In this document: positions 44,033 to 56,417 of the stretch, in pieces
Position numbering within the stretch: position 1 is the first letter of the stretch
How the letters are laid out: every line of letters begins with the position of its first letter
NCBI GenBank assembly: GCA_015680905.1
Contig: CM027377.1
Location: forward strand, 36,108,501 to 36,172,500
DNA: 64,000 nt
Source: Coptis chinensis
Lineage: Eukaryota > Streptophyta > Magnoliopsida > Ranunculales > Ranunculaceae
Reading direction: 5' to 3'
Position numbers and translations under genes: made by a program
The notes under the pieces: generated by a model
What the model was told of the DNA's origin: nothing
The model's input: only the letters and a program-made list of their open reading frames with translations
Databases searched by the model: none

Positions 44033-44095
44033 TAGTATGGAGACAACTAATGAACTAAAATGGAAGTCCTTTCAAAATCTGAGGACACTTATGTC

Positions 44096-44972
44096 AGGCC
44101 CGGCCCTGAGCAGGTGCAATGTGGGCGACCGCACAGGCCCCAATATACATGGCCCAAAAAAATAATATTAGTAGAAAAAACCTATTTGGCAAATCACAAG
44201 CTCAAAAAACTAGAAATTTCACAAATCACAATAAGCAACGGAAATATCCCCTCATATTCTCTTTCCTCAATAATTATTTTCGTAAAAATAGGAAATAAGA
44301 TATATAATAAATGAGCATTATAAAAAAAAATAGATCTTCTCAACGACTAGATACCTTATTAATTATTTGCCTCAATTACTCAAATACAAAAAAAAAAGAG
44401 TACAAAAAAAAAAAAAAAAAACCCCTCATTCACCATTTCACCTTATGATCATCTAGTATCCTCTCATTCTCAAAATTTCTCTTTACAATTGTGGATTTGT
44501 GTTAGTTTTCACTTTGATTATTCAACTAACTTTTGATTCTTCTTCAAGTAAGTTAGAGATTAAAATCAATTTTCCCTTTCTTAAATATTATTTTAATAAC
44601 TCAATTTAATTCCAAATCTAATCTAATTTAGTGTTGTATATATATTTTGATTGTAGGCATTACAAATTGTCAAGTGAATTGTGAAGTGTGCAGTGACTTC
44701 ATCAAGGCAGACGCATACCACTATAGTTCATCTTCATATAAGTATTAAGCGTATCAGGAGACTTTTAAGTATACAAGAAAGACTAAATGGGTTAGCATTA
44801 ATATCTATTGAAAATGAATTGTTAAAGAAAATTAACTTTGAAAGTTTTTTGCAGCCAAAAATGCGAGAAGGGAAATATTTCGATGATCTATTTTGTGTTG
44901 ATGGAAGAGTACTGGAAGAGGGCCACATTTCGCTGTTTGCATAAGGCCATTGAAAACTCAGGGACGGCCCTG
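44096..44972 (+). mobile_element. hAT transposon deletion derivative, 8-bp duplication
   Basis: CTTATGTC repeats at 44088-44095 and 44973-44980. The ends are inverted: AGGCCCGGCCCTGAGC at the left and, read inward, CAGGGCCGTCCCTGAG at the right, the usual plant hAT form. It keeps only a short transposase C-terminal piece near its right end. It therefore derives from an autonomous element by internal deletion. Confidence 0.88.
44750..44890 (+). pseudogene. hAT transposase dimerisation-domain remnant
   Basis: The frame includes IQERLNGLALISIENELL followed by INFESFL. The RLSGLALLSIEN-type helix is part of the C-terminal dimerisation domain of hAT transposases, close to the zinc-finger MYM-type group. 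The catalytic domain is missing. The frame continues into a chance tail. Confidence 0.8.
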
Positions 44973-44980
44973 CTTATGTC

Positions 44981-45353
44981 CCACCATTGTTTTTGTCAAG
45001 AAGGCTTAGATGGAGCCATAGAGGTCAGTGGGAAAAAAATAATTGGTCGATATAAGAAATTTTATAAAGACAAAAGAGAAACTTAATTATGGTTAACTCG
45101 ACAAGTTTTACGATTAGTAGCTTTTGACTGCTAGCCGTCAAATATAAACTGATTCTAGCGCATATTGTATCTTAGTCGCTAAGGTGGTCATTTCGCATTT
45201 TCCAACAAAGAGTTTTATCTTAGTCTTTTTGAATGAAAAGATCCAGGTCTGAGTTGGTTGTTGACTTAAAATGCTTCAAAATTTGGAGTGTAAGCAATGT
45301 CATACATTGTATATAGAAGAACGGTGAAGCCCAAGAGCTTGTGTAACTACTAA
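44981..45353. other. Spacer, no gene seen
   Basis: Short non-coding interval between the hAT derivative and the second copia element. Confidence 0.5.
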
Positions 45354-45358
45354 CTACT

Positions 45359-45892
45359 TGTTGTGGATAAACAACTGCGGAAACAACGTTATCCACTTTC
45401 AATAGATTAACCCTACACAAAGATTGATCCTTCTTTCTAGACAAGACTTCAACACCCTCTACGTACTATACCAACACTTCTCCATATCAATTAATTAGCA
45501 TATAAAGTAAAGAGACTAATGCAAAAGAAAACAAACCACAAGACACAAATATAACGTGGTTCGGCAATGTGCATACGCCCACCGGCGAATTCCAAGCTTT
45601 ACTAGATGTCCAGAATAACATATTACAATAGCTCTCAATTTACTCACAAAGAATGAACACTCAGCTCACTAAGAATTCTCTCTTACAATATATATATTTT
45701 TTTCCTGGTTTTGGTTAGGTTAGGTTTTTCTTTAGAAAAAACTTTTGTTTTGTACTATTTTCGAAACGATCAATTTCTCAAGGAAAACGATTGCTGGCGC
45801 CGCCAGAAGTTGGTAAGCCAATATACTTCGAGCGCGGCGGCTTTGACAACCCGTTAAGCCAAAGAGGGAAAAAAAACTCCTTTTTCTCTACA
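45359..45892 (-). repeat. Left (3') LTR of the second copia element
   Basis: Begins TGTTGTGGATAAACAAC and ends TTTTTCTCTACA. A TA run near 45690 and poly-T differ from the right copy. Confidence 0.95.
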
Positions 45893-46279
45893 TTCTCCAC
45901 CTCGGTGAGGTTTTAACACATAAAACCAAGCCGAACACATTCAGGAAGAAGCAGTAGTCCCGGAACTCACCGTCAATTGCCTTGAAGGGCCATGCCCACA
46001 AAGGGCTCTAATCAAACATGTAGGATTTGGAGCAACGTCAAACAGTGTTGGAACTTAACTCCGGTGACAACCTTCGTCAGCATGTTAGCAGGATTGTCAT
46101 GGGTGTCCACTTTCTCAAGTGCGACATCACCATCCTCAACGACATCCCGTACAAAGTGATAACGGACATCAATATGCTTGGTCCGAGCATGATGAACCTA
46201 GTTCTTCACCAAATGAATAGTACTCGGACTATCACAATACAAAACAACATTGTTCTGCTCAATACCCATATCATCTAGA

Positions 46280-47671
46280 AGACCTCAAAGCCATAGTGCC
46301 TCTTTCTTTGCCCGCCTTTTACCATATACCATATACTCTACCTCGTAGTAGATAAAGCAAAATCAGAGCTCAGAAGCATAGACCTCCAACTAACTTGTGC
46401 ACCATGCATCATAAACACATAACCAGTAGTCGATCATCGTCTATCTAGATCACCAGTATAATCTGAATCTATATAACCACTGACATAACAAGTACCTCCA
46501 CCATAAACTAATCCGACATCCAAGGTACCCTTCAAGTACCTCAATACCCATTTCATTGCCTCCCAATGCTGCTTCCCAGGATTTGTCATATACCTGCTTA
46601 CAACACTAACTATCTGTGAAATGTCTGGGTGTGTGCACACCATAGCATACATCAAACTTCCCACTGCAATAGCATAAGGAACATGAGCCATATGATTTTG
46701 TTCCTCCACCGAACTAGGAGAGAACTTAGCTTAAAGCCTAAAAATGCCCAGCCAAAGGAGTAAAAACCGACTTTGCATTCTCCATACCAAAACGAGAAAT
46801 TAATTTGTGAAGAGATTTTTTCTGAGATACAACTATTCGTGGCTTTTTATTCCTATCTCTGTCAATCTCCATGCCCGACATCTTCTTGGCTCCACCTAAG
46901 TCTTTCATCTCAAACTCAAAGCTAAGTTGAGATTTCAACTTGTCTATCTCCACCATGCTTTTGGAAGCAATAAGCATGTCATCCACAAAAAAGCAGGAGA
47001 TAGATGAAGTCATTACCACAAAACCTATAAAAGTAAACACAGCAATCATACTTACTTCGGGTATACTCATGTTGCATCATGAACATGTCAAAGCGCTTGT
47101 ATCATTACCTTGGCGATTGCTTTAAACCATACAATGACCGATTCAACTTGCACACATGATCTTTTTTCTTAGCAACAACAAAACCTTCAGGTTGTCTCAT
47201 ATAGATTTCTTCCTCCAAGTCTCCACGCAAGAAAGCAGTTTTCACATCAAGTTACTCTAACTCAAAGTCGAAGTGAGCAACTAAACTCAATAACACACGA
47301 ATGGAAAAATGTTTGACCATCGGGGAAAATACCTCATTGTAGTCGACTCCTTCCTTCTGTGAGAAACCCTTTGCTACCACTCTTGCCTTGTACCCAGTAC
47401 TGTCAGACTCAGGAAGGACCACTTTCTTTCTGAACACCCATTTACTGCCGATAGTCCTTTTGCCCTTTGGCAATAAAACAAGGTCCCATGTGTGATTTTT
47501 ATCAAGAGATTCCATCTCTTCCTGCATAGCAACCAACCAATCTCTATAATGAGCATCTCTAACAGCTTCCTTGAAGCTATCTGGCTCATCATCTTCAATA
47601 TTCAGTGCATATGCCACTAAATCCACCTGACCATAGTGTTTCATCGGCTTATTGTGCCCATACTTGTGCAC
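46280..47671 (-). pseudogene. Copia reverse transcriptase and RNase H, broken
   Basis: RT begins with DWLVAMQEEMESLDKNHTW and KGKRTIGSKWVFRKK, continues with YKARVVAKGFSQKEGVDY, and has the catalytic FVDDMLIASKS (Tyr replaced by Phe). Then come MKDLGGAKKMSGMEIDRD, the RNase H lead LMYAMVCTHPDISQIV and YLKGTLDVGLVY, and a DSDYTGDLD-type block. A stop follows DFELE near 47252, and further stops lie between 47080 and 47250 and after 46434. The domain order is complete. Confidence 0.92.
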
Positions 47672-47743
47672 TTCCTTAACTTATCTCTTTGGCCTAGGGT
47701 CAGCCATTACAAGTTGCGGATGCTTATGCGCTTCTTCCTGTTG

Positions 47744-49041
47744 TTACATGGTTCCATGATCTGGTACCTCATCATGAACCAACCAATCATCTGCTGCATC
47801 AGACAACTCAAGCTTAGTAGCTTGAACTTCTATAGACTCACCATTCTGCCCAGCTTTTTCTGGCTTACTAAAAAATAACACGGAAGTCTCATCAAAGGTA
47901 ACATCTCTGCTGACCAGGAACTTGTGGTCTTTTAGACACCACAATATGTATCCCTTTACCCCATTTGCGAAGCCCAAGAATATTGTTTTCTTAGCTCTAG
48001 GATCTAGCTTGTTTTCTCTCTCATGGTAGTAAGTAGTCGATCTAAACACTCGCAAAATACTATAATCAGCTGGGTTACCTGACCACACCTCATAAGGCGT
48101 CTTGCAATCTATAGCTGAAACGGGTGACCTATTGTACAGGTAGCACGCCATGGACACTGCATCTGCCCAACACTCTTTGCCTAGACTGGCATTAGACAAC
48201 AAGCATCTCGCTCTTTCAAGTAAGGTTCTATTCATCCTCTCTGCCATCCCATTCTGCTGAGGCGTGCCCCTGACTGTTCAATGTCTAGCAATACCCTGTT
48301 GCACACAAAACTCTTGAAAAGGCCCATAAGTATACTCAGTACCATTGTCAAACCTTAAAATCTTCACCTTCCTTTCTGTGCGATTCTCAACCCTTGCCTT
48401 CCACTTCTTAAATATCTCAAACATTTCATCTTTCGTTTTCATCATATACACCCACACATAACGAGTATAATCATCAATGAATGAGACATAATAACGGTTA
48501 CCTCCTTTTGAAGCCACTCAGGAGGGTCCCCAAACATCCGTATGCACATAATCAAGGATGTCTGTTGTCGTGTGCTTGCTTGAACTGAACTTAACTCTGC
48601 ACTGCTTCCCATAGACATAATGCTCACAGAACCCCACACTTGGCTTCTTCAAGTCCTTTAAGAACCTTCGCTTGCACAACTCAGACAAACCCTTTTCACT
48701 CATATGCCCTAAACGTATATGCCACATCTTAGTGCACTCAGAATCATCACTACATGCACCCACTGCTACATCGCCTATCACCGTACTACCCATCAAAGTA
48801 TACAAGGTTCCATGTCTTTGACCTTTCATAACAACTAAAGAGTCACTAACAATCTTTAGGACTCCACCTTCCCCCCCACAAACTTGTGGCCTTTAGAATC
48901 CAAGGTACCAAGAAAAATAAGGTTCTTCTTTAGCTCAGGAACATGCCTCACATCGGTTAAAGTCATTACTACACCATCATGCATCTTGACCCGTATAGTT
49001 CTAATTCCTACCGTCTTATAAGCAACATCATTACCCATCAA
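47744..49041 (-). pseudogene. Copia GAG-pre-integrase and integrase, broken
   Basis: Blocks include TKMWHIRLGHMSEKGLSEL (GAG-pre-integrase), YYVSFIDDYTRYVWVYMM with the first catalytic Asp, KILRFDNGTEYTYGPF with the second, and NGMAERMNRTLLERARCL with the Glu. A frameshift at a C-run near 48871 and stops at 48517 and 48278 split it. Downstream is CYLYNRSPVSAID and a C-terminal linker. All three catalytic acids are still encoded. Confidence 0.92.
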
Positions 49042-49092
49042 AACGGAACCACCATCAATGCTCTCATAAGAAGTAAACCACTTTCTATTCGG

Positions 49093-50016
49093 TTACATAT
49101 GGTAGGAACACCCAGTATCAAGAATCCATCTTTCGGCCATATAGTCTTGTGTGGACACACAGAGACTCACATCGTCCCCTTCAGAGCCTGAAGCAAAACT
49201 TGCCTCAACTTTAGCCTTACCTTTATTCTTACCATTGTTCTTGTTATCTTTCTTCGGGTGAGGATAATTACTTACGTAATGTCCCTTTTCTTCGCAATTG
49301 TAGCACTTCACATGTTTCAACGACTTCTTTGACTTAGACCTAGACCTCTCATTGCTTGTAGAGGCCTTTTCATATGACCTTCCTCTAGCCACTAGCCCTT
49401 GTCCTGCATCAATGTTATTCTCAACTCATGTCTTCTTCATCAACTCATAAGAAAGAAACACACTTTGAACTTCGTCAAGATCAACATCTTCTCTGTTCAT
49501 AAAAGTAGTTATTAGATGCTCATAGCTCTCGGACAAAGAGAATATTAAACATGTCGCTTGATCATCATCCATCTTCATACCAACATTCAAATAATCCGCT
49601 AGGCGTTGACGAAACTCACTAACGTGCTCTTGCATTGTTGAACCATCCACCATCATGTACCGATAAAGACACTTCTTAAGGTACATCTTGTTCGTCATGC
49701 TCTTGGTCATATATATGGATTCTAGCTTGAGCCAAATACCAGCAGTGGTATTTTCTTTCATCACATTATACATGACCTCATTAGCAAGACACAACCGGAT
49801 TGATGAACAAGCCTGTAGATCGAACTCTTCCCAATCATCATCACTCATACTTGCTGCCTTTGATTTAATCCCCTTTAAAGCCTTGTGCAAACCTTGTTGG
49901 ATGAGGATGTCCTTTACTTGGACTTGCCAAATCCCAAAGTTATTCTTCCCATTAAATTTCTCTACTTCAAATCTAGCATTTGACATCTTGGGAGCCATTT
50001 TACAAGTCACACACAA
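49093..50016 (-). pseudogene. Copia Gag with altered zinc knuckle, and protease start
   Basis: Gag starts at 49998 (MAPKMSNARFEVEKFNG), with the Tnt1-type FNGKNNFGIWQVQVKDIL and the helical LKKCLYRYMMVDGSTMQEHV region. An in-frame TGA near 49425 interrupts it. The knuckle is CYNCEEKGHYVSNYP, so the fourth metal ligand Cys is replaced by Tyr. Protease follows with WILDTGCSYHM, then a stop. The order and sequence fit the Tork lineage. Confidence 0.9.
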
Positions 50017-50137
50017 TAACCCAAAAAATATCTCACTTAGGAATTTTATTGAATACCTTGTCTACGCAAATTTCGAACACTATGATTCTTCACCAAAACT
50101 CAAAATCCTAGGTCGTATACCTCACTCTGATACCAAT

Positions 50138-50666
50138 TGTTGTGGATAAACAACTGCAGAAAACAACGTTATCCACTCTCAATATCTTAACCATACACAA
50201 GGATTGATCTTTCTTTCTAGACAAGACTTCAACACCCTCCAAGTATTATCCTAACACTTCTCAATATCAATTAACTAGCATATAAAGTAAATAGACTAAT
50301 GCAAAAAGAAAACAAACCACAAGACACGGATATAATGTGGTTCGACAATGTGCCTACGTCCACCGGCGAGTTCCAAGCTTTACTAGATGTCCAGAGTAAC
50401 ATATTACAAGAGCTCTTAATTCACTCACAAAGAATGAACACTCAACCCACTAAGAATTCTCTCTTTTTTTTTTTTTTTTTTTTTAATGGTTAGGTTAGGT
50501 TTTTCTTTAGAAAAAACTTTTGTTTTGTACTGTTTCCGAAACGATTGAATTTCTGCTGAAATACGGTGGAGCGTGGGCGCGTCTTAGGCCAAACATACTT
50601 CGAGCGCGTGTGCGCTTGACAACCTGTTCGCCAAAGAGAGAGAAAAAAAACTCCTTTTTCTCTACA
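50138..50666 (-). repeat. Right (5') LTR of the second copia element
   Basis: Same termini as the left LTR. A long T-run (50465-50484) replaces the TATA-rich run of the left copy. The primer-binding site abuts its inner edge. Confidence 0.95.
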
Positions 50667-50812
50667 CTACTCCTAACGAAAATTGGAGAATGAAATCCAT
50701 CCATTTCTTTGAAACAGAGGAAAAGAAGCTATTCTTGATAGACTTTTAAGAGGAGGATATTTTTTTCCTTAACCTTACATAAAAGGAGATATCGAGCACA
50801 TAAACCGAGTTA

Positions 50813-50959
50813 ATGCATGACTTCATCAAAGAAGCAGAAGTTATGGTCCTTGGTCTCATAACTGTGCCTATAGCCGGCCATATTGATAACAAAATTAACA
50901 AGCTCAACCTCTTCTCCAAAAAAGGTTATTCTTCTTCAAACGGTGCGTGGAGATACCAG
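50813..50959 (+). other. Possible 49-codon exon, unidentified
   Basis: An ATG-led stop-free stretch (MHDFIKEAEVMVLGLITVPI, then a Lys/Asn-rich part) ends exactly at a strong donor CAG|GTAACC. It resembles no family I can name. It lies in the gap between the copia and Harbinger elements, where host DNA is expected. Confidence 0.25.
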
Positions 50960-51387
50960 GTAACCTAAAGATTATAGTCCAGTGAAACCTTTCTCTATTT
51001 CAATTCATCATCATCAAAGAAAAGTGAGTGTTTTACTCCTTTTTAGTTATGTTTTTTACTTAGGTCTTCAAGCATTTTACTATTCAATCAGTTCAATTAG
51101 TATTACTTTTCTTTCAATCGTACAGTAGAAAAACACAAATATAAGGTCAATCCTAAAAAAAAATGCCTTTCCAATTTAATTGGTAGACATTCGAACCATG
51201 TATCTAAAGGAATTAAACTAAGTGCTTCCCATCCATGCTTCGCAATGCACTGTTACAACATAAAAGGTTACCACTGTGTTTTTTTTTTATTGCTATTAAT
51301 ATACTCCTTTTAGATATTAATTATAATTGTTGTAAGTGTGTTATTTAAACTGAGTACTTTCATTGCTTAACGCCATCTGAAATTTTG

Positions 51388-51560
51388 GGGTACGTTTGGC
51401 AACCCTGGGAATTCTCACATTAACTAATTTTTGTGGGTATTACCATTCTCATGGGCTGTTTGGTAAAAACAACTGCATGAATTAGAATCCCCATGAGAAT
51501 AGGACTACCACGTTCGGCTGTATTTGAAGTCGCACCCAATTGCGTGAGAAGAAACGGAAT
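51388..51560 (+). repeat. Left terminal and subterminal repeats of Harbinger
   Basis: TIR followed by scattered TTTGG, GAGAAT and ATTCTCA motifs. These match the right subterminal region at 57325-57506 in inverse orientation. Confidence 0.8.
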
Positions 51561-53618
51561 AAGATTTTGGGGAATTTCTCGCAAAGTTAGTTGCCGAGAA
51601 TAGTTGGGTTTGTTACGGCTCAAATCTATTTAACAACTCCACTCTCCAAGCTTCATCGTCTACCTCAAACATATTCTCTTTTCCAACAAGTTCAACAAGG
51701 TACAAGAAAGTCTTTTTTTTTTCATTGTATGTCTTCTTCTTTGTTGATACACAAAGTCTTCTTCTTTAATTTTCATTGTTTTCTCTTCATTGATACATAA
51801 AGTCATTTTCTTGAAAATACTAGGTGCTTGCAGGTTCAAAAATCATTTTGTACTAGCGATGATACTCTCGCAAGTCGCAGTAATCGCTACTTATCCTTTG
51901 GTCTTTTTTTTTCTCTGTTTTCATGTTGGCGTTGCTTAGATTTTTCCCTTCAATTTTATTACCCCTGTATTAAGGTTATTTTAGTTATAAGTTTAACAAC
52001 AATATGTAGGAGTCGTAGCAATTGTGCCGAGCATCGACCTTCAAAGATAAGGTTCATAAACATTGTTATATTGACTCAGAGAGTCAGAGATAGTATTCTC
52101 TTTATAGCCCCTTGGTATATATGCTACAAAGTTAACAAGGAACACAAATTTCCAGAAACAGCCAACGCATTGAGTAGTAAAGCTTTGCAAGAACTCACTA
52201 GGAAAATAGACTTCTTTGGACCCTGATGCCGAGTACTACTTAGTTCTTCAATGAGTTCTTGATTCCTCCTAAAATGTACACCAGCGGAAAGATTAGTATA
52301 GTTAAACAATAACAAAAAAAATTAAGATACTAAAAAGAAACTTGTGTAGATACAGTCACTAAAGTATTCTTTCAAATACTACTTACTGGTAGAGGGTAGA
52401 TGGCGATATATGGTACAATTTGTACCAATTGAGCAGAGAAATATGATGAAAATGTTTAAAATTTGTTAGTAGAGAAGGACAATATGGGTAAGAAGATCGA
52501 ACCAAGAACATAGTTAAATTATCTATCATGTGGTTTACCATATAAAACTAGCATAGTTGATGAAGCATAGTAGGCTCTTAAGTTAGAGCCATAACACTAG
52601 ATTACCGAGAACAAAAAGATAAGCTACAGCTAATAAAGTTGCTCTCTTCTTTCATGCAACCATCTCCACCTGCCAAAAACCCAAACAAGAGGAATCTTTC
52701 AGCAGAAAAAAGTGAATGAGAAACAAAGAGATTCATATATTATTCTGAAATCTTTAAAGCAGAAGTAGAGATGAATGTGAACAATCCCAAAGGATTCAGA
52801 CCATATGAGCATCTGACTGTTTGAACAAACAATGTCAGTCTGACTGCTTACAAGTTACAAGCTAGTCTCTTTAAATCCTAGCTGAAAGGGACTAACCCGG
52901 GAGGTGTGTGCTTTTGCTTGGGTATTATTTCAGAGAACAAAAGAAACTTATATAGTGAGAATTGTTGTTAAATAATCACGTGGAAATAATTCTAATGAAA
53001 AAAAAACTCTTTACAGTGTGGTTGTTAAGAATCATATGTTAATTTTACGAAGAGCTTGTTGGTATTTTGCTGTCAGTAATGGTAGAGGTCATGAAGGTTG
53101 ATACTTACCAATAGTAATGGTAGAGGTCATGAAGGCACTCATGTTTTAAGTTTATCCACAATCTTAAGAAATTCATTATTTTGTTATAATCTAGTTCGAG
53201 AAATCTCAGTGAGCTAAACTTGGAACAGTTTAATCCCATGTGGGCTCTTAAGTTAGCGCCATAACATTACATTTGTCTTCATCAAATTTCAAATGGATAA
53301 AAGAGAAACATAGTAGTTTCTAGCAATAATGAACAATTATCACATAATTAGTTTCTAGCAACTGGGTGTTTTTATACTTGAACTTGGTAGGCCCACATAT
53401 TTCTGGTCTTCCCTCGACCATGGTGATGATATGCTCTACTGTTGATATTGCAGTCAAATAATTAGTGATGATATGCTTTACTGTTTACATTTTTTTTCAC
53501 TCATAACGTGTTACTTACTTTTGTATATATACTCTGGAAATGTAGGAAAATGACAAACGATTGCCGAGCTATTACATGGATTTGTTGTATTGTTGCATAG
53601 ATTTATTATCAGATTAGA
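51561..53618. other. Harbinger 5' non-coding region
   Basis: About 2 kb with no recognisable protein. A 23-base motif around GTAATGGTAGAGGTCATGAA occurs twice (53076-53130). Frames at 51591-52226 look like chance. This long leader could hold the transposase promoter. Confidence 0.45.
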
Positions 53619-54869
53619 TTGTCTATTGTATACATAGATCGAGAACCATCTAGGAATAGGGATTTAGAGAGACACCAAATTCTTAGGAGGCTTTACATGG
53701 AAAGTGATAATAATTGTCATGACATGCTCAGAATGAATAGGTTTGCATTTCATAGGTTATGTGCACGATTAAAGGGGAAGGGTTTGCAATCTAGTAGGTG
53801 GGTTGATGTAGAGGAGCAAGTGGCTCTATTCCTTCTCATTGTTGGCCACGACACATGTATTAGGCACAGTGCATTTGGTGTCATAAAATCTTCTGAAACA
53901 ATGCATCGACATTTTCACAATGTTCTTGCGAGCTATCCTAAAACTTGGAAAAGAAGTTGTGAAGCCTTCACGTGCAAGTTTTTCTCCACAAATAAGTCAT
54001 AGTGTACACCCAAGACCTTGGGCCATGAGATATTTCAAGGTAAATATTAGTTATGTACATCATAAAGTTTAAGGACACTCAAATTTTTAGAGACCATTCA
54101 CATTTAAATTTCTTATAGGATTGTGTTGGTGCACTAGACGGTTCTTTCATGCCAGCAATGGTACCCTTAGATGACCAACCACGTTACCGCAACCGAAAGG
54201 GTGATATTAGACATAACGTTTTGGTTGTTTGCTCTTTTGATATGAAGATAACATATGTTTTAGCAGGGTGGGAAGGATCAGTTCATGACAGTAGGATGTT
54301 GAGATCCTCTCTAACAAGAGTTAGAGACAAGCTAATTGTTCCAAACGGTATACCTCTCATTTTTTTTTTTTTTTTTTTTTTTTGTAACTTATTATATATA
54401 ATCGGTTTCATGTTCACATATATTTTCCTAAATTCGATTCGTAGGCAAGTATTACCTTGGTGTTGCGGGTTTTCCACACGCCCCGGTTTTATGACTTTAT
54501 CGTGGGACTAGATATCATCTGGCTGAACGTCTAGGACGAGAACCAGAAACAGCCAAGGAGTTATACAACTATCGCCACTCATCTTTGCGCAATGTGATTG
54601 AGCGTGTATTTGGGTTGTTAAAAAAATGTTTCGCTTACTTGAGGACAACCCCGTTTTATCCTGTTGATACACAGATAAAGCTAATACTTGCTTGTTGTAT
54701 TTTGCATAACATAATACTAGATGATGATCCAAATGATAATGGCAATGAATGGGTAGACGAACCTGAGGAGCAACACAATAATTTAGTCAATGACCAGGAG
54801 GAAATTGCAGCACTTGAACCAAATAATGATTGGACAAATTTTAGGAATCAGCTTACAACGACAATATAG
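53619..54869 (+). pseudogene. PIF/Harbinger DDE transposase with two frameshifts
   Basis: Three exons are visible: to 54039, 54119-54347 and 54445-54869, with GT-AG introns. The N-terminal part (RRLYMESDNNCHDMLRMN, FHRLCARLKGKG and a VGHDTCIRHSAFGVIKSS helix-turn-helix region) resembles plant PIF transposases. The DDE acids are present: GALDGSF (Asp), VHDSRML (Asp) and NVIERVFGLLKK (Glu). A one-base insertion near 53927 (about GCGAGC) and a one-base loss near 54498 (ACTTTATCG) shift the frame, so full-length protein cannot form. The C-terminal tail is acidic. Upstream coding may start before 53619. Confidence 0.92.
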
Positions 54870-55112
54870 AATAAACGCCCCCCTCGTAGAAATAATTAGT
54901 TTGTCTTTATATGATATGATTTTATGATAAAAAAATTTTTATGAAATTTTATCTCTGTGGTATGTTAATAGTATTTTTTTATTATTATTTTGAGCAACTT
55001 TATTGGTTTCATTTTTTATCTATTTATTTGTTGGGGTCGGGTAATAATTAATAGGACAAATTTTATGTTGTAAATTAGATGAATACATTTTCTACTATTT
55101 TATTAAATAGGC

Positions 55113-56108
55113 ATGGAATCCCAATCTAAATCTGGACCAGAGTTTCAACAATCTGGTCATTTATTTTGGAATGACCAAATGGACTAGGTGATGTTAGACA
55201 CGTTGCGTGAACAACTGTCGCTTGGCAACAAGGGCCAAGGGGGGTGGAAAGTTGTAGCATATACAGCGGTGGTTAACAATGTGTTGCACATATGCAGAAT
55301 GAAAATCATGAGTACCAATGCTAGAAACCATTTGAAGACATGGAAGAAAATTGTGAGCGGAGTGCAGGAATTACTAGGTCTGAGTGGTTTTGGCTGGGAT
55401 GACTGTAAGAAAACTGTTACTACCGATGAGTCTGTTTGGGTTGATGCTTTGAAGGTATTTGTTTTATGTATTACGTATTATATTTATTTTCCTAATATCC
55501 AATAAGAAGTAAACATTTAACACTTGTTATTTCATATTTGACAGGGAAGGAAACATTTGAAAAAACTAAAGGGTAAGGGAATTGAGAATTATGCAGAACT
55601 TCTTGAAGTGGTAGGGAATGATCAAGCAAATGGCTTGAGAGAGACAACTACAACCATGGCTGATGAAGACATGCATGCTAATGATGATACGGAAGACAAT
55701 GTGAACATGGAGGATGCCGATGATAATATTGGGAATGAGGACACAATGCCACCTACTCCTGATTCATCCTCATCCAACCTAATCCTTGCTCAACCAAATG
55801 ACAAACTAAAGGGTCGTCGGTCTATGATTGCAGGGGTGCAACGTGAGATGGTTGGAATGCGTAAAGAAATTGGTCGCATTGCAGGTGCTATGGAGTCGAC
55901 AAATGAAATGAATGATTCTCTCTGGGCTCCTGTGAGGGAAGCTTTAAAGGCCTTTGCTGATGTGGATGAAGACATTAAAATTGAAGCTATGAAGTGGTTT
56001 GCTCAAGATGTTGAGAAGCGAAGAATGTTTCTCAATATGGACGAACATCAACGCCAACGATGGCTTGTTAGGAAGTTTAATTACAACCCGATGCCATATC
56101 CAACTTAA
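55113..56108 (+). pseudogene. Harbinger Myb/SANT-like protein, first copy, one stop
   Basis: Exon 1 starts at 55113 (MESQSKSGPEFQQSG). A TAG at 55182 interrupts a DQMD-VMLDTLREQL motif where relatives have an acidic or polar residue. The Myb/SANT-like domain continues with WKVVAYTAVVNN, HLKTWKKIVSGVQELLG and FGWDDCKKTVT. Intron 55455-55544 separates it from exon 2 (55545-56108), which has an acidic stretch (DDTEDNVNMEDADDN) and a helical region (REMVGMRKEIGRIAGAMES). In Harbinger systems the SANT protein binds the transposase and DNA ends and helps nuclear import. If the stop is avoided by an internal start at 55188, most of the domain would remain. Confidence 0.85.
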
Positions 56109-56417
56109 TTTTAGTTGGCATTTGGTATAAACTAAGGAACTACAGTTTAATAGAATAAAGTAGTGTGGAAAACACTTATTTAACATTTTGGATTTATGGC
56201 TTTTAGGTTCTTTAAACTTTGTATTCCTAGCTGGCTTTAGGAGATGGTTACATTGCTTAGGCTAATAAGTAGTTCTTTAATTTATTAAGTCTTTGAAATA
56301 ATTGATGTACTAATGATGGTTGTTTATTAGTGTTTGTTTTTTGTTTTGTTAAACATTATTTAGTTATATGAAATATTTGTATATATAAATATTTGGTGTT
56401 AATACTTTTAGACAGGT

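Larger units (their letters stand above)
45359..50666 (-). mobile_element. Copia retrotransposon (Tnt1/Tork-like), CTACT duplication
   Basis: LTRs at 45359-45892 and 50138-50666 plus an exact CTACT duplication (45354-45358 and 50667-50671) define a 5.3-kb element on the minus strand. The primer-binding site TTGGTATCAGAGTG (50137-50124) complements initiator tRNA-Met, and a GAGGTGGAGAA polypurine tract adjoins the left LTR. Gag, protease, integrase, RT and RNase H are all present in copia order, without nested insertions. A few stops and frameshifts inactivate it. Apart from these it is the best-preserved retrotransposon here. Confidence 0.96.
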
